In this document: piece after piece, positions 1 to 10,580 of the stretch
Position numbering within the stretch: position 1 is the stretch's first letter
Layout: each line of letters opens with the position of its first letter
Source: Gigaspora margarita
Lineage: Eukaryota; Glomeromycota; Glomeromycetes; Diversisporales; Gigasporaceae
Direction of reading: 5' to 3'
DNA length: 64,000 bases
Assembly (NCBI GenBank): GCA_009809945.1
Contig: WTPW01000692.1
Location: forward strand, 157,532-221,531
Made by a program: the position numbers and the translations under genes
Notes under the pieces: model-generated
What the model was told of the DNA's origin: nothing
The model's input: only the letters and a program-made list of their open reading frames with translations
Database searches by the model: none

Positions 1-522
1 TTATATAATTTTATTAATAAAAATACTAAAAAATTCTATGATTCACAAAATTTTACTAATTGATTCTAACAATGTGCCCTAAGAAAATTTGTTCAGAAAT
101 CAAAAATACATATATATTTTGATTTATAAAAATAGATGTGATAATTTAGTTTTTAGCAAATTACTAAAAATTTATATGTAATAATTGAATTTTCAGCAAA
201 TTTACTTGATTTTAGGGGTAGCAAAAACCTCCAAATTTATGCAGATCATTTATGACCTATATTAGAGATGTCCGGGTCCTATCCAATCATTCAAGTCAAA
301 ATATAAATGTCTATATTGTGAATTTGTTCTCAGGCAATTCGAATCCAGTATTGATATAAAAAAGTTTATATAATTATTGCCACAGCTTGATTGATGCTAA
401 AATTTGGCTTATTGTTCGAAAATATCAACTCTACTAACTATTCTGACTCCCTATATTAATATTAAGCCTAGTGTTAGTAATTGGTCATTTTGAACAAAAA
501 AAAATACACAATTGGGCAATGG
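1..522. other. AT-rich non-coding sequence
   Basis: No reading frame, RNA gene or convincing repeat boundary is visible here. The sequence is low-complexity and AT-rich, like the rest of the intergenic space. Confidence 0.6.
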
Positions 523-697
523 TACATAAAATTTAAAGTTTACCAGAAAATTCCAAAGACAGATTCCTGAAAGGACATAATATCGATAAAGTTGGTCAGT
601 ATATAACTAATACAACTTTGTTAGTATTATATCCTTTCAGGAATTTGTCTTTTAGGATTTTTTTGAAAACCTAAAATTTATTCCGTATTTTCATGAA
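523..697. repeat. Short inverted-repeat (MITE-like) element
   Basis: Two arms of about 75 bases, roughly 523-603 and 620-697, are reverse complements with scattered mismatches. The best-matching core is TTCCTGAAAGGA near 570 and TCCTTTCAGGAA near 631. The loop is short and there is no coding capacity. I could not define a target-site duplication, so the exact ends and the superfamily are open. Confidence 0.6.
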
Positions 698-997
698 ATA
701 ACACTCTGTACATTATTTCGCAAAAATCCATATATCCAATTTGCCAAAAATAATCAGACATATAGATCGACCCAATACTGACTAAATCAAATCAAACTCT
801 TATAATAAACCTCCCTAAAAAAATTAAATTTTTAAATTAAAAAATCGAGTAAATTTTTGCATCAATTATAATAAATATCAAAATTTCCAGTTACATAACT
901 TATCATGGTGCAAACCAAAATCTATTGCATTTACTTAACTTTCATTTTGTAAAAAAAAACTAAGTATAAAAAAGGCAATTGATTTTATCTTGGATTC

Positions 998-1908
998 ATG
1001 GGACGATGTAAGAAGTACCACTATTAAGAACTGTTGGTGCAAAACAAGGATTCTCTAAATGTAGATGGACCAAAAGCAGATAACATAAAACAGCATATCG
1101 AAAGTAATATTTTATTGGAAAACAATGAAATTGAGGAAATAATTTCTAAACTATCTGATGAGAGCCAATATGCGCCTGAGACAGCTCATGCTGTAGCAAC
1201 GTATTTAGAGGTAGTTGATGAACCAATTGCAACAGAAGTACTTAATAATGAAGAAATTATTGCAACGGTTCAAGCTAAAGAAAATGAGGAGCCAATTGGT
1301 GAAGATAAAGATGAGAATAGAGTGCCCGATCCACCTGTATCTGCTGCTGAAGTATGCAATGTGATGCAAACCATTATTTACTATAAAGAACAGAAAAATT
1401 CAAAGTCAAATCTTACACCAGTGAAATTAGGATTTTTAAGGAAGTTGCTCAAAAAATATAAGCACATATATGAGAAATCAAAAAACAAACAAAAATTACT
1501 AGTTTTTTTGATTCTCAAGATTTGTACCTCTACAATTCCAATGATCCATATCCCCAAGAATCTTATTTCCAAGACTATTTCCAAGACTATTCCCAAGACT
1601 ATTCCCAAGAATATTCCCAAGACTATTCCCAAAAATATTCCCAAGACTATTTCCAAGACTATTCCCAAGATTACTACAAAGATTACTCTCAAGACCATTC
1701 CCAAAGCTATTTCCAAGGCTATTCCAAAGACTATTCCCAAAACTATTCTCAAGATTTATATTCGCAAAATTTGTATTCTCAAGATTCATATTCTCAAGAC
1801 TTGTATTCGCATGATTCATATTCGCATAATTCGTATTCGCATGATTTGTATTCACAAGATTCAAACTTACAAGATTCACAAGACTATTTGCAGGAAATGT
1901 ACTTCTAA
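998..1908 (+). pseudogene. Tyr/Ser/Gln/Asp-rich repeat protein, split between two frames
   Basis: Frame 2 is open from 1028 and encodes an acidic, non-repetitive stretch to about 1500. It includes a segment around VPDPPVSAAEVCNVMQ. Frame 1 is open from 1474 to the TAA at 1906-1908 and encodes about 120 residues built on a 12-base unit (YSQD and variants, later YSQDLYSQ and YSHD). The frames meet at a seven-T run (1503-1509); one extra T would continue the acidic part directly into DSQDLY, which matches the downstream repeat. An intron ending near 1519 could do the same. The 5' end is unresolved: the first in-frame ATG of frame 2 is late, and the ATG at 998 could be joined only through a putative 58-base intron (GTAAG at 1007, AG at 1064). 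The family is unrecognised and no signal peptide is obvious. It may be a real gene with introns or a repeat-slippage pseudogene. Antisense and frame-2 readings of the repeat are shadows. Confidence 0.5.
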
Positions 1909-2415
1909 GATTCATCATCCCTTTATTCTCAACATTTATATTTTTTAGCACCAAAAAAGTTAAAATCAAATTAAAATAAATTTTTATTTATGCTTAATTA
2001 ATTACACTTTTTATTTATCTGAATCCTAGTACATGTATTTGAATGCCTCATCTTGAATAAAAGTAGTTCAAGTTTGATCTTTGAACTTGAAAAAATAAAT
2101 ACACATCTAATTTTGTGAATTTCTAAGAAAATTTTTGCTATTTAAATGCTAAATGCTAAATGCTTATACAATGCTATAATGTTGTGAGATTCAAAGAATC
2201 TCAAGGCAAATAACCCTAATTAGTTGAACTAATGTAAATCATAAAAAAAAATCTAAAGATTTCGAATAAGCTATTGAAATCTGTGATTATGGCAAATAGA
2301 AGCTGTAAGACTTAAAAATTTTTTCATTAGTATGATCTCGAATTGAAATTAAATATACACAATATTAAAGGCAGCCACTGATTTTACAGATCATATAGAT
2401 TTGCAACAATTGTTA
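1909..2415. other. AT-rich non-coding sequence
   Basis: This is the 3' flank of the repeat-protein locus. No gene or repeat is recognised. Confidence 0.5.
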
Positions 2416-2581
2416 GGGGCGTGCCATTTATTACGTAATATTTTTTACTTAGTAGCCACTCTTATCCATGTATGGTGTGATCACTTTATCTATTTTAGAT
2501 TGCTTATGATCACATATAGATGTGATAACCATCTCTAACCATGTATCTATAGTAAAAATTATATAATAAATGGCATGCCCC
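2416..2581. mobile_element. PIF/Harbinger-like MITE with TTA target duplication
   Basis: The 166-base element has terminal inverted repeats of about 30 bases (GGGGCGTGCCATTTATTA at the left, its near-complement at the right). It is flanked on both sides by TTA (2413-2415 and 2582-2584). A 3-base TWA duplication with a G-rich terminus is typical of PIF/Harbinger non-autonomous elements. There is no coding capacity. Confidence 0.75.
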
Positions 2582-2584
2582 TTA

Positions 2585-3122
2585 CAGTATTAAATCTATA
2601 ATACTAATACTAGAAGATTTTGATCTGGTATTAAATATTGTGCATATTGAACATTATCAACATGACCCACAAAATTAGTTATCACCCTGGTTGTATTGCT
2701 TTCAAAACCAGATCTGTAATATTTCATATACTGTAATCTAGAAGCCATCCATAATACAAAATTTGGTTTACAAAACCCCTTCTGCGTCTTAACAAAAAAT
2801 TTCTTGCAAAATTTTGCTATCTATAAGCTCCTATTAACATTGTCTAAATGCTATACGTAACTTTACCTAACCAAAAAATCAAATACCTACTTCAAATTGT
2901 AGTAGTATGGTAAAGCTACATATATAAGCCACCTTTATATAGTCATAAAATTTTTATTTATTATATGCAGTAACTATATAAAGTTTTTTTTATATTGTTA
3001 CACCTTTTTATAATCACTTAGATCCAGTTTCCTAAGGCTGTAATTATAACAGGTTAGACTGTATATTGTATTTTAAATTTATTTAAATTAAATATACATT
3101 TTTATTTAATATTATATACCTT
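2585..3122. other. AT-rich non-coding sequence
   Basis: No gene or bounded repeat is recognised between the MITE and the SINE-like element. Confidence 0.5.
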
Positions 3123-3131
3123 ATTATATAA

Positions 3132-3874
3132 AGTAGAAGGGTGTGGCGATCTAGAGAAGTGGCCAGGTTGTTACCCCCCAAGTGGCAGGTCCAAAGTTCA
3201 AATCCCACTGACGACGATAACGAAAAATAGACCTGTGTTATGGTAACTGTGGCTCAATATCGGTTGGGTAAGAAACCTGTAACCTTGGTTTCACCATCTT
3301 GAATGGAAGCTCATGGCCGCAATTAAATCCAAGGAACCAGAAAAACAGAAACCCGTTTGGGAAGTCCCGATTAAGGAGGTAGATTAGGATCTCTGACGGT
3401 GCTACCATAAAAAGAGGTCAGTGCTGGGATTTGAACGAACCTTAAAAGAACAAGGGAGGTACCTAGCGGTTCGGAGTGATTCAGACTGCAAGTATCAATA
3501 TAATGCAGATGCATCGGTTACTGAAAATCCATGAATAACTATAAAATGGGACGTGGCTGTTCAATGGTAATCCTTCTGGTTTAAAGACCGGTGCAGACAG
3601 GTCGCACTTGATTTCCTTAAGTAGAAATGGAGTGATATCGGACTTTGGAATTAAATATTGGTTGGATCGTTAGTAGGAATCAGAGGGTTTAAATAGGCAA
3701 CTTCCATAGTTGGGTTGTAGGTATGGCAGCTAGTGTATAACCTTCGGGCGGACTACTTAAATTAGGCACCAAAAGTGCACGTGTAGCTAGTTGTACCCTT
3801 GTTCTCAAAAAATGTACTCCAATTTAATATATTCTAATAAAGTATCGGCGAGGCTGTCGAAGTTGAAAAAAAAA
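3132..3874 (+). mobile_element. tRNA-headed SINE-like retroposon (copy 1)
   Basis: The 5' part resembles a tRNA: GTGGCGATCTAGAGAAGTGG sits like an A box and AGTTCAAATCCCA like a B box about 45 bases later. The body has no open frame. The 3' end is AATAAAGTATCGGCGAGGCT followed by a short spacer and an A run, a tail also present on the LINE ending at 17998. A nine-base direct repeat ATTATATAA flanks it (3123-3131 and 3875-3883), read as a target-site duplication. The 3' half, around CCTTCGGGCGGAC, is shared with the copy at 12748-13747. At about 740 bases it is long for a SINE, so 'SINE-like' describes structure only. Confidence 0.65.
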
Positions 3875-3927
3875 ATTATATAAGGTGGATATGGGTATTA
3901 AGGCGCAGTTAAGTATTTTGGCTAATA

Positions 3928-4245
3928 CCGTATATTCCCGAAAATAAGCTACTCCGAAAATAAGCAACCCCCCTAATTTTTTTTCAAAAATCTCAAAAAA
4001 CGCGTTAGCAGTTGCTACATATAAAAGTCTAAATTTTACTAAGTAAACCTCAAAAGTGCTATTAAGTAAACTTGTTCAGGACACAAAAATACACTTATAG
4101 TAAAAATTTTATAGCATTTGGATAACTTTTCATTAGTACGTTTTTCAATTTTTCAAAAAATTCAACAATTCGAAAATAAGCAACCCCCGTTTTTTTTGTG
4201 TAATTTTTGCCCCAAAAAAGGTTGCTTATTTTCGGGAATATACGG
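3928..4245. mobile_element. Tc1/mariner-type MITE, 318 bases (copy 1)
   Basis: Terminal inverted repeats of about 25 bases begin CCGTATATTCCCGAAAAT and are flanked by TA (3926-3927 and 4246-4247), the duplication made by Tc1/mariner transposases. A second copy of exactly the same length lies in opposite orientation at 37573-37890. The small minus-strand ORF over it has a counterpart in the other copy only because the DNA is repeated. Confidence 0.8.
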
Positions 4246-4261
4246 TAATACATGATGTATC

Positions 4262-4354
4262 GATCAGAATTGAATGATTTTGGTACTATTGGATTCGTCA
4301 CACCAAGGCGAATCGAATAGTACTAAAATTATTCAATTCTAATCACTAGACCAT
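4262..4354. repeat. Hairpin repeat 1 of 4
   Basis: Imperfect palindrome with arms of about 38 bases, starting GATCAGAATTGAATGATTTT. Related hairpins lie at 4456-4545, 5348-5445 and 5534-5626. All four share arms of the form CAGAATYNNATGATTTTGGT and a loop rich in TCGTCTC. Confidence 0.7.
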
Positions 4355-4603
4355 AAGATATCGTTAATTAAATAAATACAAAGTAAAATAATAAATTATA
4401 ATGCAGGTACCAATTATGGTGCACATACTATTTTTCATGATCTATTGAGACCTATTGATCAGAATTGAATGATTTTGATACTATTCAATTTGTCTCATTG
4501 AGACGAATCAAATGGTACTGCAATTATGTGATTCTGTCCGATATTTCTCGATATATCATAATTTAACCAAAATAAGCTGTGCAAAGCAAATTTTAAAATT
4601 AAC

Positions 4604-4937
4604 ATAAACTAATGAATAACTCTTGGTAGAACAGTCCGTTTTTAATATTTTACCACCAAAATGTCGGCTTTGAAGAGGCGATTCCAACAAGCCCAAATTC
4701 ACTAAAATCCAATCACAGGATCATGAGATCACAAGGTTTTTGTATTATTTTTGATAAAAATTTGATTAGTTAAACTTATATATTTTCATCAAAACAATAA
4801 TAAACCCTTAACGATCCTGTGATCTCGTGATTGGATTTTAGCGAGTTTGGGCTTGTTGGAATCACCACTTCAAGGCGGGCATTTTGGTGGTAAAAGTATC
4901 GAAAACGGACTGTTCTACCAAGAGTTATTCATTATTT
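4604..4937. repeat. Large imperfect palindrome
   Basis: Arms of about 120 bases (left near 4604-4735, right near 4805-4937) are inverted copies, including ACTCTTGGTAGAACAGTCCG and its complement. The sequence is distantly related to the arms inside the PIF-like foldback at 52416-53338, which carry ACTCTTGAACCAGTGATCCG. No TSD was identified. Confidence 0.7.
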
Positions 4938-4969
4938 TATATTAATTTTAAAGTTTGTTTTGTGCAGCT

Positions 4970-5308
4970 TAGTGATTTGAACTGGTTGGGCTATAATTGG
5001 TTAACTGACCCAACCCGAACAAGTTTCGATTAACCGGTTGAGTAAATGCTTAATCAGTTGACCTGTAATCCGGTTGAGAATCGGTTGACGAAATGTAAAT
5101 GACACCATAAAAGATCAAAGGTCCCGAAAAGTTCCGAAAGAAAATGATTGAACATAGTAGACGAGCAAGGTCGAGACAAAAATTTGAGTAAAGGGCCGAG
5201 AATTCCCAAAAGTAAACATGAAGTAATCTTAATCGGTTGAATCGGTTGACACCAAATTTTTCAGTTCGGTTAACCGATTAAGGAAAATTTTCTCGGTTCA
5301 AATCACTA
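4970..5308. mobile_element. hAT-type MITE with 8-base target duplication
   Basis: The 339-base element starts TAGTGATTTGAAC and ends GTTCAAATCACTA. It is flanked by a perfect 8-base duplication GTGCAGCT (4962-4969 and 5309-5316). An 8-base TSD with a TAGTG terminus is diagnostic of hAT. The interior is rich in GGTTAACCGGTT-like words. It interrupts the right arm of the surrounding foldback. Confidence 0.88.
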
Positions 5309-5689
5309 GTGCAGCTTATTTTGGTTAAATTATGATAACTTGAGAAGTATCGATCAGAATCACATAATTTTGGTCCTATTCGATTCGTCTCGATGAGACG
5401 AGTCGAATGGTGCCAAAATTACATGATTCTGATCGATGGTTCACACGATATTGCTGTACACTACAATAATTCTATCACTATAATACCCATATCTACTTTA
5501 AAAATTACTTTAATAGTAATATCCCGTGATCCATTGGTCAGAATTCTATGATTTTGGTACCAATCGATTCATCTCACTGAAACGAATCGATTGGTACCAA
5601 AATCGTAGAATTCTGATTAGTAGATCATAAGATATCGGTAGTGCACTATAATTAGCAGTGCGGCATAATACCCATATCCACCTTATTAT

Positions 5690-7251
5690 TATACAAAAAA
5701 AAAATAAGAAAACAATGAAAAAATAAAACCAAAAAAAAATGAAAAAATGAAAATAAAAAAACTATTATTTTTAATATTTTAAAATACTTTCACACTTTAT
5801 CACACCTACTCACTTATTTTCGCTCACTCTACAGTTAGCTATTATTTCATTTTTTTGTTTTAACTATCATTTCGCTTTAGTTATTTCTTTTGTTTTGGCT
5901 ATTATCTTTATTTTGCTCTTTTTTTTAAATATTTCCTAAAAATAGTAGAGAAGTGAAAAAATAAAAAAAAACCACTTCTCAGAAGTGTTAGTATTCTTGC
6001 AAATTGCCAGAAAAATTTAGTTTGTTCTTGCAAAGTATCAGAAAAGTTAGAGTTGGTTTTTTTAAAGTTGGTATTCTTGTAAAGTGCTAGAAAAATCAGG
6101 TTGTTTTCTTGCAAAGTGGTAAAGAAGTTAGAAATATAAAATAAAAATTAAAAAATAAGTAAAAAAAAAAAAAAACAAAAAAAAACAAAAAATGTAAGCA
6201 AACTAAATAAAAAAAAATAAAAAAAGCCTCAAATCTTTATTTTTTTGAAAATTTAAAAATTGCTAAAAGCCAGATTAATGTTTGCAAAATGCTGAAAAAG
6301 TCTGGATTGGTTTTCTTGCAAAGTGGCAGGAAGTAAGAGTTGTATTCTCACAAAGTGCCAGAATAAAATAAATTAATAAATAAATTTAAAAAAAAAAACA
6401 AAAACAAAAAGTATCAAATGAAATAATAAATATAGCAAAATCTTGTGAAAACTTGTACTTAACTAAAACTATTTCTTTAAAGAAACGTTCTTGAAATTTA
6501 GAAATAGCGAAAAAATAGTTATGTTCTTGCAAAGTGTCAGAAGTTTGAGTTGGCTTGCAAAGTCAAATCAGTGTTCCTGCAAAGTGCTAAAAAGTTGTAG
6601 GTTTTTTTGTAAAATACCAGAGAAGTTAGGTTAGTGTTCTTGTAAAGTGCCAAAATAAAATAAAAAAAAAAATAAATAAATAAAAAAAAAAAGAATTAAT
6701 TTTGTTATACCATAGGGTACATTAAATTTTTTGTACTCATTATTTTGATCATATGATATTACATACAAAACTAGTAATATCAATATTGTTTATATTAGGT
6801 TAGGGTTAGGGTGAGAACTATATTAGAGTTATGGTAAGAACTGTTTGATTGGAGTTTATATAGTAAAATCACTCAAGAAAAACTTTTAATTAATGCACAG
6901 AAGGTGGTTTAGTATATAGTTTCTTGCAAAATAAATAATTTTTGTCAAAACAAATGTTTGTTTCAAATTTTTCTAATTGTATAATGTTACACCTTATCTT
7001 GAATTTTGGTAGCGATCTATAGAACACATGATGTAGGTATATGTACCTTTGGGTACATATATATAATTCCAAGAAAAAAACAAATAAAAAGAAAAAACAA
7101 ACTGAAAAAAAAAATAAAACAAAAACAAAAAAAAACAAAAACAAAAAAAACAATATAAAAAGATCTAATTATAAACAAAAGATCAATCTGGTCTTGTATT
7201 ACAAAGTTTGTAAATTATATTCAAATATTATCAAAATATTTTATCAATGCT
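5690..7251 (-). mobile_element. Family G AT-rich element, truncated copy, reverse orientation
   Basis: In order, the sequence has A-rich tracts, a degenerate 35-45 base tandem unit around CTTGCAAAGTGCCAGAAAAG (about 5980-6660), more A-rich tracts, and part of the conserved core (CAATGCTCTCTTGGCAT near 7243). This is the reverse-complement order of the copies at 7252, 14635 and 32110. It stops abruptly where an oppositely oriented copy begins, giving a head-to-head pair. Long ORFs here read through poly-A or the minisatellite and are not coding. Confidence 0.6.
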
Positions 7252-8790
7252 CTCTTGGCATTAGCGAATTTATAGTAGCAAAATCTTTCAAAAGATCTTG
7301 CAAACATGCAAAATCTTTCAAAAAATCTTGCATATTGCAATATATTTTGAAATATTTCAAAATATATTTCAAAATATTTCAGATTTCAAAATATTTCAAA
7401 AATGTTTTTGAAATATTTCAAAAGTGGATTCAAAATATTTTTCAAAATATTTTGGCTAGTAACTGGCTGGATCAGTAGGTATGTAACCTGGGTTATACCA
7501 AGGATGCATTGGACTCATTTCTGAAATACTTCAAAATTATTTATGATGTATCAAAATTATTCTACAAATTCAGTATTACACAATCAGATTAGATTTTTTG
7601 TTTATAAATTATTACAAATTAGATCTTCTATTCAGTTTTACATTGTTTTTTTTTGTTTTGTTTGTTTTTTTGTTTTGTTTGTTTTTTTTTTCTTTTATTT
7701 CATTTTTTTGTTTTTGTTTCGTTTTTTCTTTTTTTTTTATTTATTTATTTTTTATTTTTTTACACTTTACAAGAATATTAACACTTTACAAGAAAACCAA
7801 CAACTTTTTAACACTTTGTAAGAACATCAATTTGACTTTGCAAGCCAACTACAACTTATAACACTTCGCAAGAACACAACTGATTTTTTCAGCAATTTCT
7901 AAATTTTTAAGAATGCTTTTTTAAAGAAATGCTTTACTTAGGTGCAAGTTTTTGCAAGGTTTCACAAGTTTTTACAAGATTTCGCACATTTTTGAAAGGT
8001 TTTGCTTTATTTATTTTTTTGTTTTTTTGGTTTTTGGGTTTTGTTTTTTTTTTAATTTTTTTTATTAATTTATTTTATTCTAGCACATTGCGAGAACACA
8101 ACTCTTACTTCCTGGCATACAAGAAAACCAACTCGGACTTTTTTAGCACTTTATCTTGATTTTAGCGATTTCAGAATTTGCAAAAACATAAACTCTTACT
8201 TCAAAGAAATAGAGATTTGGGGCTTCATAATTTTTTTTATTAAGTTTGTTTACATATTTTGTTTTTTTGTTTGTTTTTTTTTTTTACTTATTTTTTTTTA
8301 TTTTATTATTTCTGACTTCTTCAGAACTTTGCAGAATACAACCTGACTTTTCTGGTACTTTACAAGAACACCAATTCTAACTTTTCTGACAAGAATACCA
8401 ACTCTTACTTTTGGGAAATGTTTTTTTTATTTTTAATTTCTCTACCATTTTTTGAAAGTATTTAGAAAAAATAGCAAAACGATGGTAATAGTTAAAACAA
8501 AAAAAATAGTGAAGCTAATACAATAGTTAAACAAAGAAGCAAAGATAATAGCTAATTGTGGGGTGTGCGAAAATAAGTATATAGGGCTAGTTTTTTTATT
8601 TTTCTTCTACGAATAGTAATAGAATTAGATGAGACGAAGTGCTAAAGTAGTTAAATAATATGTAATAATGTAAAATAATACTGTTAAGAATGTATAATAA
8701 TTAATAAAATATAATATATAATAAAATCTATAATTTCGATTAAAAATATATATTTAATTTAAAATGTAATAAATAAAAAAATATAAAATT
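7252..8790 (+). mobile_element. Family G AT-rich element, forward copy
   Basis: It begins with a terminus-like CATTAGCGAATTTATAG (7259). Next come palindromic GAAATATTTC repeats, the core CCTGGGTTATACCAAGGATG near 7487, a long T-rich block, and the complementary minisatellite CTTTACAAGAACACCAA. It ends in AT-rich sequence near 8790. No gene is present. Confidence 0.6.
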
Positions 8791-9690
8791 TTTGGTTAGA
8801 ATTAGGAGAACTCTTTCTGACGATCCTCTGGACCAAAACTTTTCCAAACTACCGACCTATGAAAACTTTATAGTTAATATATTTATACATAACAAAAACT
8901 TTATCAGAAGCAGCTTGGATAAAGAGTTTCAGATTGTATGTGAGGCGGACTGAAATAGAGATGAAAGAGAACTCTCCTTGTGGGTTTGGCTCTCCGGGCA
9001 GAAGACTTTGTTACTATAGAAGACGTAGTAGGACAACAACCCTGAAGTTTTTTGTCAAAGATTGTGGAAGTCTTGGCAGAAACATACTTTTGGTTGAATA
9101 TATTATTCTACAAAGCATAAAACTTATGCTCTTTGCAAGTTTTGGCACTTCCGATATCTTCTTTGGTTTTTTCAAAATTTTTACCAAAAAGTGGGAAAAT
9201 CAGCTTACCCCCTCCAAAAGATCGACAATGTTTACTCCATTCAAATTAGGAATGTGCCTACCTAATTCGAATCAAGTCACGAGTGGTTTTCGGTTTCTAC
9301 GAAATAAACAATGAATGACATGTGCGAAGTACTTTGGAGGAAATATCGAATAAAAATTTTTTTTTAGAATGCTTTTAGGCATAGTTTTCTTTTATGTACA
9401 TATAATACTTTGGCAGAGTGTTTCTTTGTGCAGTATTATATAATTTTTAACTTTTGAGGATAGAATTAAGTTTTTTTTAGTTTTTTCATTTCTTTCCTTT
9501 CTTTTTTTGTCTTCTTTTCTTTCGAAAATGTATATCAGTTCTGACATTAGTATAGGTTTTTTCTTTGTTCCTCTCACCTTTTATCATTTAGTTTTGTTAT
9601 TACTTGGTATTTTATGTAGGGTTTGAAGTTTTTCCACATTTTTTCACTTTTTCTTTAAATTTTCTTGTTACTCTTTTTTTCTTGTATGGT
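8791..9690. other. Unassigned sequence, probably decayed retroelement
   Basis: An open frame on the plus strand (8934-9314, about 126 codons) has no recognisable domain. Base composition is less AT-biased than the flanks. The position just 5' of a retroposon-like tail suggests decayed LINE sequence, but no motif confirms it. Confidence 0.3.
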
Positions 9691-9980
9691 TAAGTACAGA
9701 TATTAATATCTGACCCCACTATAGATGCTAGGTGGAAGGGATTTGAAGAGAAATCCTATATTCTTGGCAGAACTGTCATTAGAATATCTGATCTCTCCGG
9801 AGTATTGGTGCAATAGAACGTATCTGGGCACTCATAGAAGCAGCCGGGTAATGTTAGCCTTATATATTAGAATGTTAATTCAGGTAGTTATAATAGTAAT
9901 TAGTTTTCTAGTTAGCTATAAATTACTTCTTTGTATTCTAGCTAAGCGCTAGCGAGTCCGTCAAAGAATAAAAAAAAAAT
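9691..9980 (+). mobile_element. 3' end of a retroposon with A-rich tail
   Basis: The segment ends GCGCTAGCGAGTCCGTCAAA followed by an A-rich run. This resembles the GGCGAGGCTGTCGAAG and GGCGAAACTGCCAAAG tails of the elements ending at 3874 and 17998. I read it as a truncated non-LTR or SINE-like 3' end. The 5' boundary is unclear. Confidence 0.45.
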
Positions 9981-9984
9981 ATAT

Positions 9985-10580
9985 ATATATAAAATTTTTA
10001 TATTAAATTGTGAAAATTTTAAAATTTTAAAATTTTGCGAAATATTGTGAAAAAATTGCAAAATGCTGCAAATTACATGATAAAATGTGAATATTATCTT
10101 CTGCATCTGTCCCTGAAATGAAATAATTAGGTACAGAATTGTATTGTTTTTATTTGCCCTATTTTACAATATTTTGTAATAAATTTCAAAATATTTTGCA
10201 ATATATTTTAAAATCTTTTGAAATAAATGCATACCAAAATCTTTCGATAGGTTGCGATTCTTTTGAAAGATTTCATATCAATCACAATTCTTTCAAAAGA
10301 TTTCGGCATGCAATTTCTTTTGAAAGATTTCGTTTATTTATTTTGCTGATGGTATGACTCAGGTTACAAATCTATTGATCCAGCTTGGTTTTCTAGGTCT
10401 AATATATTTTGAAATATTTTGAAAATATTTCAATACTATCTTCAAAATATTTCAAAATCATTTTGAAATATTTCGAAAACTAAAATATTTCGAAATATAT
10501 TGTGTTTAGCAAAATCTTTCAAAAGATATTGCAGGTTCGCAAGATTTTTCAAAAGATTTTGGTACTATAAATTTGCTAAC
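9985..10580. mobile_element. Family G fragment, rearranged
   Basis: The left part (to GCTGATG at 10347-10353) matches the complement of 59884-60300. The right part, from GACTCAGGTTACAAATC to GGTACTATAAATTTGC (10560-10576), matches 62030-62290 directly. The two ends of the element are therefore juxtaposed with the middle missing. Repeats of GAAAGATTTC and GAAATATTTTG fill it. Confidence 0.55.

Larger units (their letters stand above)
3880..5687. mobile_element. Composite foldback element with nested MITEs
   Basis: The outer ends are inverted copies of ATAAGGTGGATATGGGTATTA (broken here: ATAAGGTGG then ATATGGGTATTA) at 3880-3900 and 5665-5687. Inside, further material is arranged nearly symmetrically: hairpins at 4262-4354 and 5534-5626, hairpins at 4456-4545 and 5348-5445, and a large palindrome at about 4604-4937. 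A Tc1-type MITE (3928-4245) and a hAT MITE (4970-5308) have jumped in later. There is no coding capacity. Confidence 0.6.

Noticed and set aside
1381..1969. Two long minus-strand ORFs and the plus frame rich in ISKTIPK over the repeat region
   Set aside because: They are other-frame translations of the same 12-base tandem repeat; codon pattern and continuity favour the YSQD frame.
3140..3215. Possible genuine tRNA gene from A- and B-box-like sequence
   Set aside because: No cloverleaf with matching acceptor stem can be drawn, and the block heads a repeated retroposon with target duplications.
6798..6815. TTAGGGTTAGGG considered as interstitial telomere repeat
   Set aside because: Only about two units are present; too short to distinguish from chance.
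6890..8159. Several ORFs of 75-145 codons rich in Phe or Lys
   Set aside because: They translate homopolymer-like T or A tracts and the family G minisatellite; similar strings appear in every copy and in both orientations.
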